A stretch of DNA of 46,700 nt from the NCBI GenBank assembly GCA_018263585.1, contig JAANWZ010000031.1, positions 1 to 46,700 of the forward strand, given 5' to 3'. A program made the position numbers and the translations under genes. This document shows positions 1 through 8,257 of this stretch, piece by piece. The notes beneath the pieces were generated by a model. The model was given only the letters and a program-made list of their open reading frames with translations, made no database searches and was not told where the DNA came from. The DNA comes from Calditrichota bacterium (GTDB taxonomy: Bacteria > Electryoneota > Electryoneia > Electryoneales > Electryoneaceae). Every line of letters starts with the position of its first letter. The stretch's first letter is position 1.

Positions 1-140
1 GACCTTCCCTTCACTGCGTTCAGGATAAACTTCCCTTCGCCCGACAAACGGACGTCGGGCTTCGGTCAGAATGACACACTTGCCACCCGAGATATCGCTC
101 CCGGCTGAGCCAAAGGGACAACCGGATCCTGTCGATAGGG
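1..140 (-). repeat. Long dispersed repeat, copy R1a (truncated by window edge)
   Basis: Read on the minus strand this matches the first half of the element at 2039-2350. Shared landmarks are GGTTATCC/GGTTGTCC at the gene-proximal end, a CATTCTGACCGAAG block, the hairpin GCCCGAC-loop-GTCGGGC, and a TTATCCTGAACGCAGTGAAGGGAAGGTC-like segment. The rest of the copy lies outside the window. It abuts the mnmG leader, so little native upstream sequence is left. Confidence 0.8.
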
Positions 141-168
141 GAATGAGCAACGCAGAGGACGCGCGCGA

Positions 169-2016
169 GTGAACTACGATGTGATCGTGATCGGGGGCGG
201 CCACGCGGGCGTGGAGGCCGCGACCGCAGCCGCGCGTGTCGGAGCCGACGTCGCGCTCATCACCCGCGAACGCGCCGCGCTCGCCCGTCTCTCCTGCAAC
301 CCGGCGATCGGCGGCGCCGCGAAGGGCCAGCTCGTGAAGGAGGTTGACGCGCTCGGCGGACTGATGGCCGTCGCCACCGACCGCGCCGCGATCCAGTACC
401 GGATGCTGAACCGGTCGAAGGGGCCGGCGGTCTGGTCTCCGCGCGCGCAGACAGACCGCGCGCTCTACACGCGAGCGATCGACGACCTCTTCCTCGCCCG
501 ATACCCGGAAATCGAGATTATCGAAGACGAGGCTGTCGGGTTCATCGTCGGGGCCGGGCGAATCTCAGGCGTTGAGCTCGCCGGAGGGCCGCGTTTGCGC
601 TGCCGAGCGGCGATCCTGTGCGCCGGCACGTTCATGCGCGGGCTCACCCATTGCGGGACGAACCGGCGGCGTTCCGGCCGTTACGGCGAAGCGCCCGCGA
701 ACCACATCTCCGCCGACCTCGAGCGGCTCGCGTTCCCGCTCGTCCGGTTCAAGACCGGCACGCCGCCGCGTGTCCGGCGCGAAAGCGTGGACCTGAGCGC
801 GATGGAGCGCCAGGACAGCGACGGTGACACTTGGTTCTTCAGCCACGAAACGACGCGCCGGCACAACCCGCAGCTCCCGTGCCACCGCGCGCGCACCGTC
901 CCGGAAACCCACGACCACATCCGCGCGCGGATCGACGAGGCGCCGATGTACAACGGGACGATCACTTCAATCGGTCCGCGCTACTGCCCGTCGATCGAAG
1001 ACAAGGTGATGCGCTTCCCCGACCGCGCCCACCACCCGCTCATTTTCGAACCGGAAGGGCTTGACAACCCGCTGCTGTACGTGAACGGCTTTTCGAGCAG
1101 CTTGCCCGAAGAGGTACAACTGGCAGCGCTTAAACGGGTGCCGGGTTGTGAGAATGTGGAGTTCGCACGGGCCGGCTACGCGGTCGAGTACGACGTCGTT
1201 CCGCCGCACGAACTGCGCGCGACGCTCGAGACGAAACGCGTCCCCGGTCTGTTCCTCGCCGGGCAGATCAACGGTACTTCCGGATACGAGGAAGCGGCGA
1301 TCCAGGGCGTGCTCGCGGGGGCGAACGCCGCGCTCGCGACGATGCGCCGCGAGCCGCTCCTGTTCCGGCGCGACGAGGCGTACGGCGGCGTGCTCGTCGA
1401 TGATCTCGTCACCACCCACCCGCAGGAACCGTACCGGATGTTCACGAGCCGCGCCGAGCACCGTCTGCTGCTGCGCCAGGACAACGCCGAAGAGCGACTG
1501 CATGAGAAGGCGCTCCGCGCGGGCCTGATCTCGCGGGAACGGTATGATTCAATCCGCGCGCGCGCGGAGGAGAAGCGCGCGTTTCTCCGCCGGCTCGGCG
1601 CGATCTCCGTTCGCCGCGGGGAGATCATCCCGGGCGACCACAAGCCGGAACGCGTCGAGCCGCTCGCACGTCTGCTGAGACGTCCGGACGTCACCCTGCC
1701 CGCTGTCATCGACAGGCTGAACGGCGCGCTCAGCCCGCTGCCCGCGCGCAACATCCTCGACGCCGCCGCGATCGAACTCCGCTACGCCGGCTACCTCGAG
1801 CGCGAACGGCGGATCGTGGAGAAAATGCGCGCGCACGAGGAACACCGGATCCCGGACTCGTTCGAATACGACCGCGTGCGCGCGCTCTCGGCGGAAGGGC
1901 GCGAGAAGCTCGCGCTGCACCGGCCGGCGACCCTCGGCCAGGCGTCGCGAATCGCCGGTGTCACCCCCTCCGACCTCGCGCTCCTGCTCGTGCACCTGCG
2001 CAACGGCGCCCGGTGA
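169..2016 (+). CDS. mnmG: tRNA uridine-5-carboxymethylaminomethyl modification enzyme MnmG (GidA)
   Basis: FAD-dependent subunit of the MnmE-MnmG complex, which adds the (carboxymethyl)aminomethyl group to wobble U34 of tRNAs in the cytoplasm. The N-terminus shows the Rossmann FAD motif [10 protein letters not shown] (residues 9-18), followed by the family motif CNPAIGG (43-49) and [14 protein letters not shown]. The C-terminus has the helical [18 protein letters not shown] tail expected of MnmG. At 615 residues the length is normal. The start is GTG at 169, with a GAGGA about 9 bases upstream; a 9-codon reading frame from ATG 143 ends on this start. mnmE is not in the window. mnmG next to rsmG is a common arrangement near bacterial origins, which fits dnaA lying 24 kb downstream. 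Repeat copies in opposite orientation flank the gene. Confidence 0.97.
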   Translation: MNYDVIVIGGGHAGVEAATAAARVGADVALITRERAALARLSCNPAIGGAAKGQLVKEVDALGGLMAVATDRAAIQYRMLNRSKGPAVWSPRAQTDRALYTRAIDDLFLARYPEIEIIEDEAVGFIVGAGRISGVELAGGPRLRCRAAILCAGTFMRGLTHCGTNRRRSGRYGEAPANHISADLERLAFPLVRFKTGTPPRVRRESVDLSAMERQDSDGDTWFFSHETTRRHNPQLPCHRARTVPETHDHIRARIDEAPMYNGTITSIGPRYCPSIEDKVMRFPDRAHHPLIFEPEGLDNPLLYVNGFSSSLPEEVQLAALKRVPGCENVEFARAGYAVEYDVVPPHELRATLETKRVPGLFLAGQINGTSGYEEAAIQGVLAGANAALATMRREPLLFRRDEAYGGVLVDDLVTTHPQEPYRMFTSRAEHRLLLRQDNAEERLHEKALRAGLISRERYDSIRARAEEKRAFLRRLGAISVRRGEIIPGDHKPERVEPLARLLRRPDVTLPAVIDRLNGALSPLPARNILDAAAIELRYAGYLERERRIVEKMRAHEEHRIPDSFEYDRVRALSAEGREKLALHRPATLGQASRIAGVTPSDLALLLVHLRNGAR

Positions 2017-2038
2017 CAGAACCGGCGGATATCTCTTG

Positions 2039-2350
2039 CCGGTTATCCCTTTGGTTCAGCTGGGAGCAATATCGCGGATGGCAAGTGTGTCATTCTGACC
2101 GAAGCCCGACGTCTGTTTGTCGGGCAAAGGGAAGTTTATCCTGAATGCAGTGAAGGGAAGGTCCAAGTTCGGCAGTGGTGGATTATACCGTGAAACTCGT
2201 GAAATAACCCTTGGATAAGCTGGACCTTCTTCACGCGCCTTCACACAGACAGACGCGCGAAGCCGGGTTCAGAATGACGGCTCGGCCGCCCGGAAGCGAT
2301 CTGAGTTCCCTCCGTGCACGCGGCTGAGCGAACGGCATGATCGAGTAACT
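2039..2350 (+). repeat. Long dispersed repeat, copy R1b, filling the mnmG-rsmG spacer
   Basis: A copy of about 310 bp, running from CGGTTATCCCTTTGG to GCTGAGCGAACGGCATGATC. It matches 3480-3790 along its whole length and 13140-13447 in inverse orientation. Its modules in order are a GTTATCC end, CATTCTGACCGAAG, the hairpin GCCCGAC-gtctgttt-GTCGGGC, a TATCCTGAATGCAGTGAAGG block, CTTGGATAAGCTGGACCTTCTTCAC, a GGTTCAGAATGACGGCTCGG block and the terminal GAGCGAACGGCA. Translation of one strand gives meaningless PERSEG-like strings, so no gene is called. Confidence 0.85.
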
Positions 2351-2369
2351 TTTTGAACGCCTGATTTCG

Positions 2370-2400
2370 TTTGTCTCGACTGTCAGCGCGGCGTAGTTTC
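2370..2400 (+). promoter_or_regulatory. Candidate promoter for rsmG, Bacteroidetes-like
   Basis: TTTG at 2370-2373 is separated by 20 bases from TAGTTTC at 2394-2400. This fits the -33 TTTG / -7 TAnnTTTG layout known from Bacteroidetes. Transcription would begin near 2407, only a few bases before ATG 2415 but about 47 bases before ATG 2454. Confidence 0.45.
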
Positions 2401-2414
2401 AGGGCGCGGCAGCG

Positions 2415-3353
2415 ATGCACCGCCGGCACGTTGACAAGCACAATCTCAGGCGCATGAAAGAAGATCGGCCGAGACCCTCGTACCGCCCGCGACCGGGCAA
2501 ACCCGCACCGAAGTGGGCACGACACCCGTTCGCCCGCGAATCGGATCGTCAACGCGGAGCCGGCGGCGCCGAATCGGGCGGCAAACCCGAATCGAAGGGC
2601 GCCGCGCGACCACGCCCGCACCCCCGGCGGCGCAAGCGGATCGACCTCCCGGTGCGCGGAAGACGGCCGCAGGCCCCCGCCTGGGTCGGACGGCTCGACC
2701 ACCCGTTCGAAGTCACCCGTGATCGTGTTGCCGAACTGCTCGCCCTGCTCGACGGCTCCCTCGACCCCGCCCCGTTTTTCCATCACCTCGAGCTCGTGCG
2801 CACAATTAACGAGGAGGTTAACCTTGTCAGCCGGGCCAACGTTGACGCGGTGTTGCTGCAATCGCTGTGGGAGAGCCTGATCCCGATTCGCGACACGGAG
2901 TGGCGCCGGGGGCCGCGCGCGCTCGACCTCGGCACCGGCGGCGGATTTCCCGGACTCACTCTCGCGCTCGCGCTGCCGGATCTGCACGTCACCCTGCTCG
3001 ACTCCCGCCGCGCGAAGACCCTGTCCCTGCAACGGATCATCGGCGAACTGCGGGCGGAAAACATCGCCGTGACTCACGACCGCGCGGAAACGCACACCGA
3101 ACACGTGGAAACACCCTACGACGCAGTATTCGTGCGGGCTGTCGGCACGCTTCCCGAAGTGTGCCGCTGGTGCCGGCCGCTGCTGAGAACGGGCGGCACA
3201 TTGCTCGCGTGGAAAGGCCCGGAAGGGGGGCGCGAAGCGAAGGCGCTGGACAGGGACTCATGGGAGCTGCAGTACGCGCTGCCCGTGCTCTCCCACCGGT
3301 TCGTGCTCGTGCTCGAACGGAAAGCCGCCGAGACCGCGAATTCGGAGCAGTGA
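2415..3353 (+). CDS. rsmG: 16S rRNA (guanine527-N7)-methyltransferase RsmG (GidB) with a basic N-terminal extension
   Basis: SAM-dependent methylation of G527 in 16S rRNA. The conserved core starts near residue 95, with INEEVNLVSR (131-140), SAM motif I DLGTGGGFPG (171-180), TLLDSRRAKTLSLQ (193-206) and LLRTGGTLLAWKG further on. The core alone, about 215 residues, equals a usual RsmG. The preceding 90 or so residues are extra: rich in Arg, Pro and Gly, with no recognisable fold. The outer ATG (2415) is given. ATG 2454 (residue 14) has an AGG closer by and sits better with the promoter candidate at 2370-2400. Both starts keep the extension, so it is not an artefact of start choice. Repeats R1b and R1c lie on either side. 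Confidence 0.93.
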   Translation: MHRRHVDKHNLRRMKEDRPRPSYRPRPGKPAPKWARHPFARESDRQRGAGGAESGGKPESKGAARPRPHPRRRKRIDLPVRGRRPQAPAWVGRLDHPFEVTRDRVAELLALLDGSLDPAPFFHHLELVRTINEEVNLVSRANVDAVLLQSLWESLIPIRDTEWRRGPRALDLGTGGGFPGLTLALALPDLHVTLLDSRRAKTLSLQRIIGELRAENIAVTHDRAETHTEHVETPYDAVFVRAVGTLPEVCRWCRPLLRTGGTLLAWKGPEGGREAKALDRDSWELQYALPVLSHRFVLVLERKAAETANSEQ

Positions 3354-3479
3354 GACCCCACTCGGGGGAAGCGGATGGTCCCGGTCGTGCTGGAAATTAT
3401 TCACGCATCGGTTAAGTGGCCTGGTTTTATTGCGGTTGCGGGCGGACCGATTCTCGAAAGAAATGTTGCATGCGCAAAT

Positions 3480-3790
3480 TCGGTTATCCCCCTGGGTCGG
3501 CTGGGAACAACATCGGAGATGGCAAGGGCGTCATTCTGACCGAAGCCCGACGTCCGTTTGTCGGGCCAAGGGAAGTTTATCCTGAACGCAGTGAAGGGAA
3601 GGTCCAAGTTCGAGAAGGGTGGAGAATACCATGAAAATCGAGAAATAACCCTTGGATAAGCTGGACCTTCTTCACCCGCCTTCACGCACACAGATGCGCG
3701 AAGCGTGGTTCAGAATGACGGCTCGGCCGCCCTGATTCGATCTGAGTTCCCTCCGTGCACGTGGCTGAGCGAACGGCACAACCGAATGCG
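3480..3790 (+). repeat. Long dispersed repeat, copy R1c
   Basis: Full-length relative of R1b in the same orientation, from CGGTTATCCCCCTGGG to GAGCGAACGGCACAACCG. The hairpin GCCCGAC-gtccgttt-GTCGGGC is intact. Rightward it runs into GCGAGCAAGCGTCCCC, half of a short palindrome type found elsewhere in the window. No gene is supported in 3354-3949. Confidence 0.85.
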
Positions 3791-3881
3791 AGCAAGCGTC
3801 CCCTTTCCAATCTGCCCCTGTGCGGCGCACAGCGATGTCGCAGGGACGCGAAAGCCGTGTATTTTCCGTTGCATCAACCGC

Positions 3882-3895
3882 GCGGGCAAGCCCGC
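3882..3895. repeat. Short palindrome GCGGGC-aa-GCCCGC
   Basis: Perfect 6-bp arms inside CCGCGCGGGCAAGCCCGCACGGCCGGTAC. The same element recurs at 6289-6302 and 18067-18080 and, with altered arms, near 36155. It lies past the 3' end of the minus-strand lipoprotein gene, so it may also act as a transcript-end hairpin. Confidence 0.6.
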
Positions 3896-3949
3896 ACGGC
3901 CGGTACGTGAATGGAACTTCTATTCAAGAGACGCAATGATCGCCGCGCG

Positions 3950-4990
3950 TCATTCCAGGTAGGTCACCCACGCTTCAATCATGAACTCGCGCGTCATCTC
4001 TTCGGTCGCGTACGTCTCCTGCAGCGGCTCCCAGCGCGGGTACGGGTCATCCGTGCGGAACCGGGAGGAACGGCTGTCGGTGGGGAACGGGTACCTGTCC
4101 CGGATCGACACGCCGAGCGCGATCAGCGTTGTGTCGCTCGGCTGTTCCACGCTGACTGACACGTGGAACCGTTCGCCGGCGGCAAATTCCGGGAGCCCGA
4201 AGAACGCGGCCTTGAACCAGCCGGTGCTGTCGAGGCCGGTGACGTCGAGCAGAGTCGTCGCAAGCGTGTCCGTGGGATAGACGCCGTCGGATTCGTGGAC
4301 CGCGACCCGGAGCGTGGTGTCGTATGCGAGCCCCGGGCTCGCGTTTCCGCTCAGGTAGAGCCGGACGGAATCGATCACGCAGTTCCGTTCCGGCGAGAAG
4401 CGGACGTTGTACAGGCTGTCGGTGGTCGGGGCGGGGTCGCCGGCGCCGCGTGACGGAAACAGAAAGAAGCCGAGGCTGTCAGGCGACCAGGCGCGCAGCA
4501 CCGCCGGCCCGCCCGGAACCACCCGTTCGCTGAACACGATCACCGGCGGCGTGTCCGTGTGGTTCTCGTCCACGTCGAACGCCCGCGCCGTCACCGTGTG
4601 CGGCCCGTCCGGCACGTTCAGATCGATCAGGTCGAAGGTGAACGCGTATGGTTGCTCGCTGACCTCGGCGAATGTCGTGTCGTCGATCCGGTCGGATCCG
4701 TCGAGGTAGAAGATGACTCGGTCCACCGCGATGTTGTCCACGGCGTTCGCGACGACGCGCAGCGTGTCGCGCAGCGTGTCGCCGGGCTCCGGGCTGAGCA
4801 GTGAAATCGAGGGCGGGACGTTGTCCGGGTTCACCCCGGACGGCCCGGGCGGACCCTCCTTCCCGCTGCACGCGGCGAACAGAACCGCCACCGTCGCCGC
4901 GACGGACAGGAACATGAGAGAGAGCGCCCGTCGCGGAAGACCGTGTCCCCGGAGTGTCGTTCGCAGGGTTTCCGTTCGTGCATCGACCAC
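3950..4990 (-). CDS. Collagen-tagged lipoprotein, paralogue 1 (Ig-like domain plus C-terminal beta domain)
   Basis: Predicted envelope lipoprotein of unknown role. The signal peptide ends at a lipobox with Cys41 (LFAAC). Three Gly-X-Y triplets follow directly (GKEGPPGPSG). Next is a bacterial Ig-like region (about 55-155: PPSISLLSPEPGDTLRDTLRV, VDRVIFYLDGS, DGPHTVTARAFD). A C-terminal beta-rich domain carries FSPERNCVIDSVRLYL and ends in FMIEAWVTYLE. The next two minus-strand lipoproteins share this layout. The start is GTG at 4990, with GAGGTG 4-5 bases ahead, 3 bases after the stop of paralogue 2, so the two are probably cotranscribed. The family is recognised only at the domain level. Confidence 0.85.
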   Translation of the reverse strand: MVDARTETLRTTLRGHGLPRRALSLMFLSVAATVAVLFAACSGKEGPPGPSGVNPDNVPPSISLLSPEPGDTLRDTLRVVANAVDNIAVDRVIFYLDGSDRIDDTTFAEVSEQPYAFTFDLIDLNVPDGPHTVTARAFDVDENHTDTPPVIVFSERVVPGGPAVLRAWSPDSLGFFLFPSRGAGDPAPTTDSLYNVRFSPERNCVIDSVRLYLSGNASPGLAYDTTLRVAVHESDGVYPTDTLATTLLDVTGLDSTGWFKAAFFGLPEFAAGERFHVSVSVEQPSDTTLIALGVSIRDRYPFPTDSRSSRFRTDDPYPRWEPLQETYATEEMTREFMIEAWVTYLE

Positions 4991-4993
4991 CGT

Positions 4994-6109
4994 TCACCTC
5001 ATGTCGCGCGTCGGGATCTCAGAAGCCCCCTGCGACCCGGCCGCCGGGGTGAGCATCGCCCGCTCCCCCGTGCTGTATTCGACGAGCACGCGGATGTGGA
5101 ACTGGATCTCGCTGTCCCAGTGTTCCTGCATCGTGCCCCAGCCGAGATCTGGGTCGTACTCGCTGGAACGGTCGAGGGCCGGGTTGCCGAGGCCTTCTTC
5201 CATGTAATGCGTGATGATCGGGACCGCGCGGCGCTGATCGAGGAGCTGGTCGTAGTTCGCGTCCGGCGGCACCGAGTAGCCGACGTGGAAATCCCCGGCG
5301 AACGACCGCTCCCAATCGCTCACGTCGAGATCCGTCCACTCGTCGTAAACGATCTCGGCCTCCGGCAGGAGCAGGCTGTCGAGCGGCGGCTCCGCGGGGA
5401 GCGCGTCGTTCGCGTTCGACGCCCAGCTGAACACCATCATGTCCGCGCCGGCGGTAACCGGATCGCCGCTGAGCAGAAACTGCGCGCTCGTCGGCTCGAG
5501 AAACTCGAACTGCACTTCGAGCAGCGTGCACTCGGTGACCGGGGTGAAGCGGACGTTGAAGAAGCGGTCGCGGAACTCGTCCGGCATCGTCATGTACGAG
5601 AGACTGCCGTTCCCGAAATAGGTGAGCAGCTCGGTTGCCGGGATCTCCTGGTAGTGGATGAGAAGCGGCGGAGTGTCAGCGGCGTTGTTGCCGGTGTCCA
5701 CCGCGCGCGCGATCAACGGGTAGATGCCGAACGTGCGGCCCGTCTCGGCGAAGCTCCAGGTCCACGTGTACGGGGCGGTCGAATCGACCGCGCTCACCTC
5801 GCCCATCACGTTCGAGCCGTCGAGGAAGAACTCGACGAACGCGATCCCGCGGTTGTCGGTGGCCGTCGCCGCGACGGAGAACGTGTCCGCATACACCGTG
5901 TCCGAACGGGTCGGGGAGGTGAAGCGGACGGTTGGCGGTTGCGTATCGAGGTCCCCGACTCCTTCGCCGGGCGCGCCGGGCGGTCCCTGCGGGCCTTCGC
6001 AGGCAAAGATCACGAGCGTGAGTGGAATGAGAGCCGCGAGGGCTGCGGCTGGACGGCCAGCGGAACCAATCCGTGTGTCTCCGTGCCCGCATCTGCGAAT
6101 ATTCGCCAT
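4994..6109 (-). CDS. Collagen-tagged lipoprotein, paralogue 2
   Basis: Envelope lipoprotein related to its neighbour downstream. From ATG 6109 the lipobox Cys is residue 37 (LVIFAC), followed by four Gly-X-Y triplets (GPQGPPGAPGEG). The Ig-like stretch has PPTVRFTSPTRSDTVYADTF, VEFFLDGS and YPLIARAVDTG. The C-terminal domain has FTPVTECTLLEVQFEFL and ends in FHIRVLVEYSTG plus a short tail. A TTG eight codons upstream (6133) could also start the frame, but ATG 6109 has a GGAG about 11 bases before it and gives a compact signal peptide. It is first in a two-gene unit with paralogue 1. A role in ligand binding or surface display is a guess. Confidence 0.83.
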   Translation of the reverse strand: MANIRRCGHGDTRIGSAGRPAAALAALIPLTLVIFACEGPQGPPGAPGEGVGDLDTQPPTVRFTSPTRSDTVYADTFSVAATATDNRGIAFVEFFLDGSNVMGEVSAVDSTAPYTWTWSFAETGRTFGIYPLIARAVDTGNNAADTPPLLIHYQEIPATELLTYFGNGSLSYMTMPDEFRDRFFNVRFTPVTECTLLEVQFEFLEPTSAQFLLSGDPVTAGADMMVFSWASNANDALPAEPPLDSLLLPEAEIVYDEWTDLDVSDWERSFAGDFHVGYSVPPDANYDQLLDQRRAVPIITHYMEEGLGNPALDRSSEYDPDLGWGTMQEHWDSEIQFHIRVLVEYSTGERAMLTPAAGSQGASEIPTRDMR

Positions 6110-6133
6110 TTCGAATAGGGCTCCGTTTCTCAA

Positions 6134-6510
6134 ACGCTTAGAACATCACCCGCAGAATCCCAAGCCCCGGGCCTCCCTCCACCGCATGCCCGCGGGGACG
6201 GGCCGAAGGCCGTCACCGCGGCTGAACGGACGGTAGGGGCTTGTATGGCGATGCTTGAGTCTCCTGTCCCGCGTGGATGTTCGCCCGTGCGGGCTTGCCC
6301 GCGCGGATAAACGAACTCAGCATGTTGGATCGGGACATTCCATTCGAGTATCAGTATACATGCGGTCTCGTTCCGCGCTTGACGAGCAAGCGCGGGCACG
6401 AGGACGTGGGCGAGACTCGAGGCTGAAGCCCGGGGCCACCCATCCGTACCACTCTTCGGCGCGGCTGTCACAGGGGCACATGCCCGGGCGGCATCTCACG
6501 TCCCCAGAGT
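6134..6510. repeat. Intergenic hairpin cluster (three palindromes)
   Basis: A gene-free spacer holding three short palindromes. CCGCGGGGACGGGCC-gaa-GGCCGTCACCGCGG is at 6190-6221; the same frame with shorter arms occurs at 18273-18297 and 20067-20091. GCGGGC-tt-GCCCGC is at 6289-6302. CCGCGCTTG-acgag-CAAGCGCGG is at 6373-6395. All three have relatives elsewhere in the window whose arms differ but still pair. No reading frame here looks like a protein. Confidence 0.7.
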
Positions 6511-7542
6511 TCAGCCCCCCTCCGAATACTCGATCAACGCGCGGATGTGCAGGTGATCGACGTATCCGTTCACGTCCGACTCGGAGATCGGCGCCCACCC
6601 GGACCCCTGTGGCGGCTGCTCATACCAGTACGCGCGCTCGAGCGCGGCGGAGTCGGTCGGCGCCTGCTCATACGTGGTGCGGAGCACGAGCCCGCGCTCG
6701 AAATCGTCCGGGGCGACCTCCGCGCGCAGCCCGAGGAAAAACGACTCACCGGCGGCAAACAAGAGGCCCTCCCCGCCGCGGAGCGCGTGCAGATCGACCG
6801 TGAGCCAGCGTTCGGTGGCGAACTCGCCGGGCTGCACGAACGCGGAATCGAGCGGCTCGCCGGGGCGCACGCTGTCCGCGGACGCGTACGCGATCACGTG
6901 GAAATCCGCGAGCAGCGGATACCCCTGGTCAGGCCGGTGCAGCAGATAGACCTGCGCTCCGAGCAGGCGGCATGCGGCCCGCGGCCGGAACCGTGTTGAC
7001 AGCCGGTCCACCGACACCGTGTCGAGCGTGCTGTCCTCGTTCATCCGCACGTACTGCAGCGGCAGCGTGAGAAACTCGTGCGCACCCGGGACATCGAGGT
7101 CGGCGAGCGTGTCGCGGCCGGTGAGCGCGCGCCGGGTCACGAGCCGCAGCGGGGTCTGGCGCCGGTTGCCGGCGGTGTCGCGCGCGACCGCGGTCACGGT
7201 GAGCGGGCCGTACGGTGTGCCCGCGAGCTCGAAGTCCCACAGGTACTCCCACGGCGGCCCGGAAACCACCGCGCTGTCCTCGCCGATCCGGCTCGAACCG
7301 TTGACGTAGAACAGCACCTGCGCCAGGTCCGGGGTATCGCCGCGCGGCCGCGCGCTCAGCCGCATCGCCGGCCCGGTGAGTTCAGCGAACGGTTCCGGCT
7401 CGACGAGCTCGATGTCCGGGGCGACGCGGTCGACGAACGGCGCATCGTCGCCGGGCGGACCGGTGGCGCCTTTGCAGCCGGCGAGAACCAGCGCGGCGAG
7501 GGCGCAGAGGCTCATCCTCCCATATGTGGAGTTGCCGATCAC
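6511..7542 (-). CDS. Collagen-tagged lipoprotein, paralogue 3
   Basis: Third member of the lipoprotein family. The signal peptide ends in LVLAGC (Cys23), followed by Gly-X-Y triplets (GATGPPGDDA). The Ig-like segment reads IELVEPEPFAELTGP, VLFYVNGSSRIGED and GPLTVTAVARDTAGN. The C-terminal domain has FRPRAACRLLGAQVYLL and ends in LHIRALIEYSEGG, matching the ends of the other two. The start is GTG 7542, whose GTGA overlaps the stop of the PdxJ-like gene and indicates translational coupling. An internal ATG (7515) would give a shorter signal peptide and cannot be excluded. It is the last gene of the unit beginning at 9729. Confidence 0.85.
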   Translation of the reverse strand: MIGNSTYGRMSLCALAALVLAGCKGATGPPGDDAPFVDRVAPDIELVEPEPFAELTGPAMRLSARPRGDTPDLAQVLFYVNGSSRIGEDSAVVSGPPWEYLWDFELAGTPYGPLTVTAVARDTAGNRRQTPLRLVTRRALTGRDTLADLDVPGAHEFLTLPLQYVRMNEDSTLDTVSVDRLSTRFRPRAACRLLGAQVYLLHRPDQGYPLLADFHVIAYASADSVRPGEPLDSAFVQPGEFATERWLTVDLHALRGGEGLLFAAGESFFLGLRAEVAPDDFERGLVLRTTYEQAPTDSAALERAYWYEQPPQGSGWAPISESDVNGYVDHLHIRALIEYSEGG

Positions 7543-8255
7543 GTGACCCGTCCGTCCGATCCTCCGAACTCGCGGAACTCCGCGAGCGCTCCGGCGAGCC
7601 CGAGCGCGACCGCCCGCATCACGAGCCTGTTTCCGAGGATCACGCCCTCGAGCCCGGCCAGTTCCATCAGCGGCTCGCAGGTGAACCGGTCGAAGTCGCC
7701 CTCGATGAACACGCCGAGCTCGAGCTTTTCTGCGCCGAGCGAGAGCGTTTCCAGCGTCTCCAGCGCGGAGAGCGCCTGGCCGGGGTCGTCGCCGGCGGCG
7801 AGCCGGGAGCCGTCGAGCACGACCGTGTCCGCGCCGTGGTGGCGAACCGTCTTCACATGCGCGAGTTGGTTATGTGCATAGACACCGAAGCGAATATGCG
7901 AGCCGCTCAGCGAGCTCGCGGCCTCCTTCATCGCCTGCGACGTGAGGTCGTCCCCGTCCACCGCGCGCACCCCGCCCTGGCGCGCGGTGAGGATCACCAT
8001 GTCGGGTCGGAGCTCGAGCGCGAGCCTGAGCGGATCATCGCGCAGCGGACAGGTGACCGCGACCGGCCCGTCAAACACCTCCTTCACCGCGCGCAGCGGG
8101 CGTTTCCACGGCGCGCTGTCCGTCGCCGGGATCGGAACGACAAGGCTGTCCGCGCCCGCAAGCGAGGCGATCGCCGCCGCGCGCGCGACCGGGCCCGTGT
8201 CCATCGGTCCGCCGTGCAACTGCAGGATCGGGTCGAGTCTCAACGCCAGTCGCAT
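7539..8255 (-). CDS. PdxJ-fold TIM-barrel protein lacking PdxJ catalytic residues
   Basis: At 238 residues it has the length of pyridoxine 5'-phosphate synthase and aligns with it by eye from end to end. GADSLVVPIP sits at the HLREDRRH position, VAVTCPLRDDPLRLALELRPDMVILTAR matches the NLEMA-TEEMLAIAL-KP region, and GVILGNRLVMRAVALGLAGALAEF matches ELNIGHAIIARAVFVGL. The active-site features are gone: NIDH is RLDP, the HLREDRRH loop is PIPATDSA, the catalytic Glu position is Arg, and the late GHG and GH motifs are not conserved. It is therefore unlikely to make pyridoxine phosphate. The start ATG 8255 has GGAGGG 6-8 bases ahead and lies 2 bases after the upstream stop. Its true role is unknown; the operon context is envelope proteins. 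Confidence 0.75.
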   Translation of the reverse strand: MRLALRLDPILQLHGGPMDTGPVARAAAIASLAGADSLVVPIPATDSAPWKRPLRAVKEVFDGPVAVTCPLRDDPLRLALELRPDMVILTARQGGVRAVDGDDLTSQAMKEAASSLSGSHIRFGVYAHNQLAHVKTVRHHGADTVVLDGSRLAAGDDPGQALSALETLETLSLGAEKLELGVFIEGDFDRFTCEPLMELAGLEGVILGNRLVMRAVALGLAGALAEFREFGGSDGRVT

Positions 8256-8257
8256 CC

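Noticed and set aside
3416-3634. Small frame with a PERSEG-like string
   Set aside because: It is translation of the dispersed repeat R1c; such peptides are artefacts of this repeat type.
7539-8255. Functional pyridoxine 5'-phosphate synthase PdxJ
   Set aside because: Fold-level match only; the catalytic and phosphate-binding motifs are replaced, so the gene symbol is withheld.
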